A DNA stretch of 64,000 nucleotides from Zygnema cylindricum. Lineage: Eukaryota; Streptophyta; Zygnematophyceae; Zygnematales; Zygnemataceae. The notes below the pieces were generated by a model. That model saw only the letters and a program-made list of their open reading frames with translations. It did no database searches and was not told the DNA's origin. The stretch lies in the NCBI GenBank assembly GCA_037447655.1, contig JBBHKE010001201.1, forward strand, positions 79,770 through 143,769. Direction: 5' to 3'. How positions within the stretch are numbered: position 1 is the first letter of the stretch; every line of letters begins with the position of its first letter. Positions 56,601 through 64,000 of this stretch are shown piece after piece. The position numbers were made by a program, and so were the translations under genes.

Positions 56601-59600
56601 GAAAACTAGGTAGGGGAGTGGGGGAGAGGGTGGGCGAGGGAGAGGGGGAGATGCACGGTGGCGGAGAGTAAGAGAAGGGGTGAGGGCGAGAAGGGGAGAG
56701 GATAGGATGAAAAGAGGGAAAAGAGGGGGGAGTGGGGCAAGTGAAGGGGGAGTGAGATGGAGAGGGAGAGGGAGAGTAACAAAGATAACAAGTGAGAGAA
56801 AGAGTGGGAGATAGGGAGAGAGGAATAGGATGAGGCGGGGTAAAGAGGGGAGGTGGGAGTCGACAAAGAAGGGAAACGGGGGCAAGGGAGAGGGTAAAAC
56901 GAGAGGGAATGAAAGATATGTTGAAAGGCGAGCTCTAGAGGGGCAGGGGAGAGAGAGGTAGAGGGAAATGGCGAGGAAGAGGGGGAGGGAGAGTGAGAGT
57001 AAGGAGAGGGACGAGAAGGAGGGAAGAGGGGGAAAAAAAAAGGAGAGGAGGAGAGAGGGGGGGAGAGGTGAGGGAAAGGGAGGGCTAAATGAGAGATGTT
57101 AGGAAGAAGGGGGAGGACGAAAGTAATAGGGACAGTGGTAGTTAAAGTGGACGATAGCCAAAGGGAGAGGGAAAGGGTGAGGGAAAGGGAGAGGGTGAGG
57201 CTGAGGAGTGAGGGCTGGGTGGGAGAGGGAGAGGGAATAGGGGATAGAAAAGGGAGAGGGAGGGGAGGAGGATAGGGGGAAAGGGATGGTGAGAGGGAAG
57301 GAGAGAATGACGAGGACAAGAGGGCGGAGTGGGAGGGGTAGAGAATGGTGGAAATAGAGGGAGAGAGAGGGAGGATGAAAGTGGCAAAGGGGGTGGGACG
57401 GAAAGAGTAGGGGGGAGGAGCAAAGAGAGGTTGAGGATGAAGATATAGGGAGGGAAAAAGAGGTGGAAAGGTAAACACACGGGAAAGTAAGAGAGTGGAA
57501 TAGGGGGAGAGGGAGAGAGACACGGGGAGATATGGAAGTGGAGAGGGGAGAGATGGACAGGTGGAGGTTGGGAGATAGGCATAGGGAAAAGGAGGGACAT
57601 AGAAAGGGAGACGGTGAGAGAGACCCGTAAAGAGAGATGTAGACAGAAAGGTAGAGGAGGGGAAGAGAGGAGGAAAGAGGTGAAAGGGGGACATAGGGCG
57701 AGATAGTGCGAGAGGCGGAGATTGGAATAGAAAAAGAGGGGGATAACTTGAGAGAAAGAGAGGGATAATAAGAGAGGAAGAGAGAGGGAGAGGAGAAAGG
57801 GGAGAGAAAATAGGGGAGATAGAAGGGTTGATAGGGAGAGGGGGAGATGGGGAGAGAGAGAGGTGGAGTGGGTACGGATTGGGAGACGGGGAGAAAGGGA
57901 GGATTAGCAATGGGGGTGGGAGAGGGAAAGGGTATTTTATTTCAAGCTTATTAATTGAAACTGGATACTTAATTGTTTAAAAGTTATTTCTTATTAATCA
58001 ATACCAATTGAATAGTAATCTTAAAAGAAAATCAATAAACGACGAGTGAAACTTACTAATTAATGTTTAATTCTAAGAAACTAAAACTTGTCACTTAACA
58101 ATTGATTTCTAACGTTTAATAATGTATAGTTTATGTTAAATACATATTACATAATATTTCATAATTAAAATTAATATCTAGTTCTTAACATTTGTTAATA
58201 TCTAATGCTACATAATAAACAAGTCATTACTAAAATGTCACTTTATATCTAATACATGATATTTAATAAATAATATCTAATAATATAGAATAAATTTTCC
58301 ATGGTTAACTGATACTTAATACTCATTATTTAATAATAAATACTTAAAAATCTAATAAATAATAATTTACAATTAATAATTAATGGTTAATTATTAGTTA
58401 TTAAAACTAAATAAGTTTTAAGTCATGTTTTACACTGTTGTAAAACTAATGTATTAAAATTTATTTTCTATCAGTAAATATTATATTTTCAATATTTTAA
58501 AGTTGTTAAGGAGTAAATAATATCTAATAAGTTATAATAAATAATTAATACCGAAAAAATATGATAAACATTTTACCACTGGCACCTAATAAACAATCAA
58601 TATCATTATTACTTTATACTAAATAACTAATTCTTCTCAATTATTCCTTTGATATTTGTTTTTCTTGATAATTTTTTATTGTTGGTTTTGTGGACGTCCA
58701 TTACAACTTATTAGTAACAACCATTTCCTATGATTGATTTTGAATATGGCAATTATCGCAGAGATCTAGAATCAAACGCCTTGGGTGGCAGCATTCCATC
58801 GTCCATCGGTCAAATGAGATCCTCTAAGACATGTAAGACACATGGCACTATGGTTGTTTTACAAATCAATGATATAGGGGAGAGAGAAAACACGAGAGGA
58901 AGAGAGAGTGGGAGCAGGGGAATGAGGTTAGGAGACTAAGACTAATGGAGGAAAGGTATACGAGTAAGGGAGTGGATGAGAGGGAAAAAAGAAGATGGAT
59001 AGGGAGCGGGAGAGGGAGGGAGAGGGAGAGAGAAATAAGGGAGGAAAAGACGAGAGGTAGCTAGAAGGTGAGAGGAACAGAGAGGGGGGGTGGGGAGTGA
59101 GGCGTTATTTAAAAATTAAGATTCGTGCGCGCGCATGTTCGCGTGCGTTCTTTCCCACTCTCTCCTCTTCCCTACTCTCTCCTCATTAATCACCCTCTCG
59201 AAATCCATCGCGCTTTTCTTCTCGCTCCTTCTCCCTCTCCACATCCTTTTCCCTCTCCCTTTCAACCTTTCCCCCCCTCTCTCTCTACCCCTCTCCCTCT
59301 CCTCCCGTCTCTTTTCCTTCTTGACGCCACTTTCCATGTATCCATCTCACACTTGTCCCCCCCAAATAACCCCCCCCTCTCTTCAAATCCCCCATACGCC
59401 TCCACTTCCCCACCCACCTCCCCTAAAATTTTCTTACAAAGTATCCCTCTTCACTTGCTCAACTCCCCCCGTTTGCCGTCTAATCCCCCTCCCCCCCTCC
59501 CCCTCTCGCCCTCTCCCTTCTCTTGCACTCCACCTTTTGCCTCCCCCCCTCTCCCCCCCCCTCCCCTTTCCCTTGCCCAACCTCTCGTCTTCCCCTACCC

Positions 59601-62600
59601 ACCTCTCTCCCTCAGCTCCCCCCCTCCCCTCTCCATCTCCCTCTCACTCTCACTCTCCCTTTCCCTCTCGCCCTCTCTCGCCAAGCTAATTCCGTCTCTC
59701 TCTCCCCCTCTCCTCATTTCCTTTTTCAGCTCCCTTCCTCCTCTCTCCCTCTTCACCTATTCCTCTACCCCCTTCTCCCCCCTCCTTTTACTCCAACTCT
59801 TGGCCTCTTCGCCTCTCTCACGCTCTCCCTACTGCTCTCCTCTCCCCTTTTCACCCTATTCCTATTTCCTCCAATCCCACTCTCACCTTCTCCCGCTTCC
59901 CACTCTCACCCTTCCCCTCCTATTCTCTCCCAATCCTCTACTCCACCATTTCCATTCTCCTATCCCTCCCTCTCTTCCTATTTCCTTTCCCATCCTCGCG
60001 CTTCACCCTTCCCCCACGCACAACTCCTAGCCCTCTTCATCTCTTTCTCCCTCTTTCCCCCTCTCCACTATTTCCGTCTCTCTACCTCTCTACCTCTCTC
60101 GCCCTCTCTCCCTCTCCCACTCTCCAACTTGCCGCCAACTTCCTACCCCGTCCCCTTTGCCCTCTCCTCCCCTTCCCCCCACCTCTCCATCTTCTTCACC
60201 CTCTTCCTCTCCATTTCCCCCTCTGCCCCCCCCCCCCCACCACCTTGTTTACCTCTTTTCCCCCTTTCTTCCTCCTCTTCTTCCCTCTTTCCCTAACCCC
60301 CCTTCCTCTCCTTCTCCCACCCCCCTCCTCCCCCCCACCCTCCCGTTTTGCGCCATCGAGTCACGTATATTTCTATAATAAGATTGTTCACAATAAAAAT
60401 AATTACCTTTTAGAAAGATTTGTTTATTTAAAGCTTCATGCGGTCAACTGTGATTAAACCACTTTTTATGTGTAATATATCCATATTTCTTCCTCACTCC
60501 CTCCCTCGCTCCCTTCCTCCCTCTCTCGTCCTCTCCCCCCCGGCTCTCTCCCCCCCTTTCCTCTTTCCCTCTCTCATTCTCTCTCTCTCGACCTCTCCCC
60601 CTCTTGTTGTTCTTTGATTTAAAATAGACTGCGTAAACACCCAAAGCTATTGGATCCCCAGGGATGAGTAATACAGGTCGATGAGCAATTGTAAACAAAT
60701 GCCATCCTCTCCATACACGCACGTGTCAACCTTGTGACACAGCATTAACTACTCTTCATATTTTCACATAAAATTAAGCTCATCATGTATAAACCAATAC
60801 ATAACTGATGAATCTAACACGCAAAACACTCAATCGCACAAAATACTCAATCGCACTTGATACATTTGAAAGACCTTGTATTATCCCAAAGAAACAAAGC
60901 TACATTATCAACCATGTCTCTTATCTATGTTCTTTACGCTAGACAACTCTAAATTACCATATCTTCGGTCCCTGCTTTTTTTTATTCATTCATTGGTTTA
61001 AGTAAAGCACATACCAATATATACTCCTGTAAACCGTCTATTAAACTAACTTCTTGCCAATAAATGACTGACATAAGTGACACAACTTTCACTAATCGAG
61101 ATTTAATTGCTTATTGTATTCTGTGAGAAATAAAGCTAATCACAAATTTCCTCTAAAAGTTTGAACCGGACAAATTAGAATTTGTCTGTGCATACACCTC
61201 TTGAATTCGTGCCGTCCACCTTTTCTCATCTAACGGTCCTCGTAGCAGTACCATGTCCACTATATAAATTACTGTTATACAACACCTTAGATTTTGTGTC
61301 GTAGGGGCATTTACGAGAGTTTGTTGTTGAATCGTAACCGTAGTTTCACTTGATCCGAAGACACGTTTTGTTACACCACTTCGAGCCTTGACAAATGAAC
61401 CTGTGCTATCCACTTAAATAGCATTGAGTAATAGTGAATGTTTTTAATATTTGTCCACTAATTTATATCACGTAATCCTAAGTCTATCGTGACGCGAGTA
61501 CTTGTCCACTCGCCGAAATGGCATCGTACAATATAGATGACATTAGTGACATCATCACGTTGAAATATACCGGCGGCGTTACACCTTGGAGTATTTCACA
61601 TCGGATCATGTTGTCCTTTATGTAACTTAATGATGGAGTCTATATTCTCACTTAAGTTATTCTTGTATGAAGAGAAAAGAGAGGGGGAGAGGAGGAGAGG
61701 GGAAGAGGAGAACTAGGGGAGAGAGAGAGAGAGAGAAAGGAATGAGGGAGGGAAAAGAGGGAGAGAGAGGGAGAGCGAGAGAACAAGAGAGGGGTAGAGT
61801 GGGATATACAGTGGTAGAGAGGGAAAAAAGGAGAGGGAAAAAGGTGGAGAGGGAGAGATAAAGATAAAAAGGGGGAGAGGAAGAAAGTTGAGGGGAATGG
61901 CGGAGTGGGGGGGAGACGGAGAGAGAGAGGGAAAATGAGAGGTTGTTTTTACTCTGTATTTAATATTCAAAACTTAAAAAAAAAAATCTTAATAGTTTAC
62001 ATTGAAATACTGAAAACTTTATTAGATAATTTTCATTAATTAATTATTATTACTTATTAATTACTTAGTAGCAAGTAATAATTAATTCATAAATAATCAC
62101 TATCAAGAAATACTTAATGAAATATACTTGATTATAATTAATCAATAATCTAAAACTGAATACTTTATAATCTGTTATTATTAAGGAATTTAAAATGCCT
62201 GCCTACTAATTGATATTCAATAGTTAGCACCTAACATCCGGTTCTCGATAACTAATAAAACATAATAATATTTACTAGTAATAAAAATAGTAAGAGTTAT
62301 GATAAAAATAATGATAATGATAAAAAATCATGTTTAAAAAATACTAAGAAAATGCTTAATAACATAATACTCATTTATAAGTAATATGTAATAATCATAA
62401 TCATATAATGAAAAATATATATTTAGTAACAATAACCTATCAAAAATAAAATAAAAAAAACAAGTAAAGATAATAATGGCCCAAAACTACCACCAGTAAA
62501 ACATAAATAAAACTAATTATTTTTAACTATACAAGATAATTTGTAAAAATCTTTCATATTTATTGAAAATAAATGATAATGTATTTTATTTTCTCCTTTA

Positions 62601-62931
62601 TTTTTTGTTTAATATCGTTTTTTTTTCGAAATAGTTTGTTGTTTCTAAGAGATTTTATTTTTCAAAAAAAACCGAAAAAATTTAGTGGCGAATCGTGGCA
62701 AAGTGGTAAAGCGGGAAATAACAAAGTGGAAAAACAAAGGTATACAGACGAATGAGATTGCGTCTTTGAAAATTGTATTCTAAATCTTTTTTTTCCAAAT
62801 GAAAATTTGTGTTTTTTTTTTTTTTTTTTTTTTTTTTGCTTTGGGGATGCCCGTTATAGATATTTAGAAAACAACCAGTTGAGTGGAAGCATTCCATCGT
62901 CCATCGGTAATTTGACATCCCTCAGATCCGT
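47617..62931 (+). CDS. LRR (receptor-like) gene of single-repeat exons separated by giant purine-rich introns, partial
   Basis: Five exons on the plus strand each encode one plant-type leucine-rich repeat (xLxxNxLxGxIPSSIGxLTx): 47617-47697, 50897-50968, 55143-55214, 58762-58832 and 62860-62931. All begin after AG and end before GTAAG or GTGAG. The 72-nt exons use one phase (codon completed across the junction), so any number of them can be spliced in frame. This is the known design of plant LRR receptor ectodomains, which fold as a solenoid outside the cell. The introns are 3.2-4.2 kb and consist mainly of polypurine tracts and AT-rich blocks. Neither signal peptide exon nor kinase exons are in the window; the gene must continue to the right and start at or before 47.6 kb. 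The tyrosine or serine kinase partner, if any, is unseen. Exon 58762 is one base short and probably defective. Confidence 0.7.
47698..49914. other. Intron of the LRR gene, no exon seen
   Basis: AT-rich, without the purine tract seen in later introns. Two 20-base copies of CTGGCAAGTTTCTTCCCCTT (near 49064 and 49340) are present. A 111-codon minus-strand frame (48956-49291) is unassigned. Confidence 0.35.
49915..50105 (-). pseudogene. Relic of copia integrase
   Basis: The minus-strand translation ...EIVIAMIQCTKYKISLWGGT, then APKYVCNQRLTLVF, aligns with QEMVRAMLHSTKHSVRFWGE and ANYICNRRLTSVSG of the 15.7-kb copia element. It is interrupted by stops. An old insertion inside the LRR gene's first intron. 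Confidence 0.65.
50106..50480 (+). repeat. AT-rich TAATAA block preceding LRR exon 2
   Basis: Irregular TAATAATAA/AATAATGAT words. Similar blocks precede exons 3, 4 and 5. Confidence 0.75.
50897..50968 (+). CDS. LRR exon 2 (72 nt)
   Basis: Encodes NLQENQLSGSIPSSIGNLTS then LQYL, one complete 24-residue repeat. The acceptor is TTGTCACAG. The donor block GTAAGACACGTGGCACTATG is followed by a second copy of GACACGTGGCACTAT (a 21-base tandem duplication). Confidence 0.8.
51155..51720 (+). repeat. Polypurine tract A in LRR intron
   Basis: GGGAGAGGG/GAAGAGGGG repeats with only scattered pyrimidines on the plus (transcribed-sense) strand. Confidence 0.9.
51911..51988 (-). ncRNA. Decayed tRNA-like sequence or SINE head
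   Basis: The minus strand contains GGTTCAAATCC, an exact Pol III B box, preceded at tRNA-like distance by GGTAACGCCTTATTGGATAA, resembling an A box and D loop of tRNA-Arg. The anticodon and T stems pair poorly, so it is not a working tRNA. It may be a tRNA pseudogene or a SINE head. Confidence 0.4.
51989..52790. other. Intronic interval, possible LTR-like sequence
   Basis: G-box GCCACGTGGCGCCAC near 52176, a TTTATAGTGTTCC box and words shared in style with the 40919 LTR. No primer site or partner LTR was found, so no element is called. Short frames lack recognisable content. Confidence 0.3.
52795..54365 (+). repeat. Polypurine tract B in LRR intron (1.57 kb)
   Basis: GAGAGGG/GGAGAG sequence, purine-dominated over 1.5 kb on the plus strand. 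Long Ser/Pro/Leu (minus) and Glu/Arg/Gly (plus) frames here, up to 405 codons, are compositional artefacts. Confidence 0.9.
54366..55100 (+). repeat. AT-rich TAATACTTAATA block preceding LRR exon 3
   Basis: TAATACT/ACTTAATA words throughout, no coding signal. The change from purine tract to AT block is abrupt at TAATTTACTAAAAAC. Confidence 0.8.
55143..55214 (+). CDS. LRR exon 3 (72 nt)
   Basis: Encodes SLPYNQLNGSIPSSIGQLTF then LKSL. The acceptor is TTGTCACAG and the donor GTAAGACACGTGACATTG. In phase with exons 2 and 5. Confidence 0.8.
55255..55612 (+). repeat. Polypurine tract C in LRR intron
   Basis: GGGGGAGAAAAGGAGAGAGG-type sequence starting ~40 bases after the exon 3 donor. Confidence 0.9.
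55690..57935 (+). repeat. Polypurine tract D in LRR intron (2.2 kb)
   Basis: The longest purine-dominated block in the window, built of GGGAGAGGGAGAGGG words. Separated from tract C by ~75 ordinary bases. No ORF on it is credible. Confidence 0.9.
57936..58690 (+). repeat. AT-rich block preceding LRR exon 4
   Basis: TAATACTTAATA/AATAATTAAT words, same style as 54366-55100; both begin with a shared CTTATTAATTGAAACTG sequence just after the purine tract. Confidence 0.8.
58762..58832 (+). pseudogene. LRR exon 4 (71 nt), probably defective
   Basis: Encodes DLESNALGGSIPSSIGQMRS but is 71 nt long and its last residues diverge (SSKT in place of LKSL). Inclusion would shift the frame. The splice signals GCAG and GTAAGACACATGG are kept. 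Either it is skipped or the ectodomain reading frame is broken. Confidence 0.6.
58868..59100 (+). repeat. Polypurine tract E in LRR intron
   Basis: GGGAGAGAGAAA/GAGGGAGAGG sequence just after exon 4; ends where strand polarity switches. Confidence 0.85.
59124..59147. other. Alternating purine-pyrimidine stretch (Z-DNA-prone)
   Basis: CGTGCGCGCGCATG followed by CGCGTGCG at the boundary between purine tract E and pyrimidine tract F. Confidence 0.6.
59148..60350 (+). repeat. Polypyrimidine tract F, opposite polarity (1.2 kb)
   Basis: CCCTCTCC/CTCCCCC-dominated: the same repeat type as tracts A-E, but with purines on the minus strand. Suggests a local inversion. Long open frames (up to 301 codons) are compositional. 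Confidence 0.9.
60484..60605 (+). repeat. Polypyrimidine tract G
   Basis: CTCCCTCGCTCC/CTCTCCCC run, same polarity as tract F. Confidence 0.85.
60606..61663. other. Intronic interval, no exon seen
   Basis: Ordinary AT-rich sequence. A minus-strand frame of 86 codons (61153-61413) has mixed composition but no recognised domain. Confidence 0.35.
61664..61942 (+). repeat. Polypurine tract H
   Basis: GAGAGGGGAAGAGG/GGGAGAGAGAG sequence; polarity returns to purine on the plus strand. Confidence 0.85.
61945..62610 (+). repeat. AT-rich block preceding LRR exon 5
   Basis: TAATTAATTATTA/AATAATAAT words; the fourth such block. Confidence 0.8.
62860..62931 (+). CDS. LRR exon 5 (72 nt)
   Basis: Encodes YLENNQLSGSIPSSIGNLTS then LRSV. 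The acceptor is CCCGTTATAG and the donor GTAAGACACATGACACTATG. Its central 40 bases are nearly identical to exon 2, indicating recent duplication or conversion. Confidence 0.8.
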
Positions 62932-62964
62932 GTAAGACACATGACACTATGGTTATGTTACGCA

Positions 62965-63842
62965 TCAAAATTAGGGGTAGACAGGGGAAAGCAAAAAAGG
63001 GGAGAGGGCGAGAGAGGAGTGGGAGAGGGAGGAAGGGCGAAAAGGGAGGGAGGGGAGGGAGGGAGGGATTCGGTGGGGGAGGTGAGAGAGGGGAAATCGG
63101 GGAGGTGTAGAGGGTGAAGAATAGAAGGTGAGAGGGGAGATGGAGAGAGAGAAGATGAAGAGTGGAAGAGGTAAAAAGAGAGGGGGAGATACACAATAGG
63201 TAATGGGTGAAAAGTGGGAGGAAAAATACTTAGAAGGGTAGAGAGAGAAAAGGAGAGAAAGTGGAAGAGTTGAGAGGGATAGTGGGATCGGGAAGGTGGA
63301 GGGGGAAGAAGAAAGGGAGGTGGGGGGGAGGGAGAGGGAGAGGAGAGCGAGAGGGAGTTAGGGAGGGGGGAGGGGGAAGGAGAAATGGGAGTGGAGGAGA
63401 GTGGGAGCGTTAGCCTGGGCTTGAGGGGGAAAGCGGAATAGGGAGATAAATGTATGAGGGGGGGAAATGGTGAACTAAATAGGGAGAAAGAGAGAGAGGT
63501 TTCAAAGGGAACAAGAGAGGTAGAGGGAGAGGAAGAAGGAGAAAAAGAAGGCGTGGGAGATAGAGGGAGAGACGAAGAGTAAGAAAAAAAGTGTTAATAT
63601 GATAGGGAGAGGAGAGGGAGTGCGGAGGAGAGGAGAGGCAACGAGGAAGACGGGGGGGAGAAGAAAATAAAACAAGAAAGGGTGAGAGGAGAAAAGGGAG
63701 AGAGGAGAGAGAGAGAGGGAGAGGTGGAGGGGTAGAGGAAGAGGGGAGAAGGGATCGGAAAGTGGTGACGGGAGAGGGGTTTGGTGGAAAGGGGGGAGGA
63801 GAGAGAGAGGGAATGGTAAAGGGAGAGAGAGGGGTAAACATG
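62965..63842 (+). repeat. Polypurine tract I after LRR exon 5
   Basis: GGGGAGAGGGCGAGAG/GGAGGGAG sequence, ~880 bases, following the same donor-plus-35-base arrangement as the other modules. Confidence 0.9.
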
Positions 63843-64000
63843 TGGCTTTTTTATTTTGAAAGTAGATATGATTTTTGTTTTTTTCTCATTTACTCAAATT
63901 TGTTTTTTTTAAATCGATAGAGGCTGCTAAAAATTGGATATGATGTTTCATATTTCTTTTTCTTTTTAATACGAATAAAATAAGTGATAGGTTGGTCCAA

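Noticed and set aside
55677-57910. Minus-strand open frames of 402 and 434 codons
   Set aside because: Same compositional artefact of polypurine tract D; overlapping frames are equally open.
59125-60296. Plus-strand open frames up to 301 codons
   Set aside because: Pyrimidine tract F; no codon structure beyond CTCCCC repeats.

Overview
The window is eukaryotic nuclear DNA, AT-rich, intron-rich and heavy in repeats. The recognisable proteins are plant-like: a YqeG/PGPP1-type phosphatidylglycerophosphate phosphatase, BTB/POZ-BACK proteins, a receptor-like LRR gene built of 72-nt exons, a TKL-type kinase, and Ty1/copia elements with a plant-type initiator-Met tRNA primer site. I infer a green-lineage host (streptophyte alga or similar); the sequence does not fix the species. 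No rRNA gene, functional tRNA or CRISPR array was seen.

Layout. 1-5 kb: microsatellites, a tandem 'TGTTGTCCACAC' minisatellite and two possible plus-strand exons. 6-9.9 kb: the PGP phosphatase gene, whose last four exons read cleanly but whose catalytic-core exons are not found. 13.2-15.7 kb: minus-strand exons of an unidentified membrane protein and the C-terminal part of a kinase, cut off by a degenerate Ty1/copia element (15.75-21.9 kb). 22-25 kb: MITE debris. 25.2-26.6 kb: a two-exon coiled-coil gene. 30.7-36.7 kb: a dense, nested cluster of 0.5-kb TA-flanked MITEs and one palindrome-rich element. 38.6-43.5 kb: a 1.8-kb tandem duplication carrying two BTB/BACK genes on the minus strand. 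The older-looking copy is frameshifted; the other has an 87-codon C-terminus read antisense through a truncated copia LTR and gag.

47.6 kb to the right edge: the most unusual structure. Five LRR-coding exons (81, 72, 72, 71 and 72 nt, each one repeat) lie 3.3-4.2 kb apart. From the second exon on, each is preceded by a (TAA)-like AT-rich block and a similar acceptor region, and followed by a conserved donor region and then long polypurine tracts totalling several kilobases. In one intron the purine strand flips, next to a GTGCGCGCGCATG alternating stretch. The exon-plus-intron module appears to be the unit that multiplied.

How the parts work together: there is no operon-like logic. The window records repeat-driven gene remodelling: a kinase truncated at a retroelement, a BTB gene extended by one, a phosphatase gene with an enlarged repeat-filled intron where its active-site exons should be, and an LRR gene expanding by module duplication.
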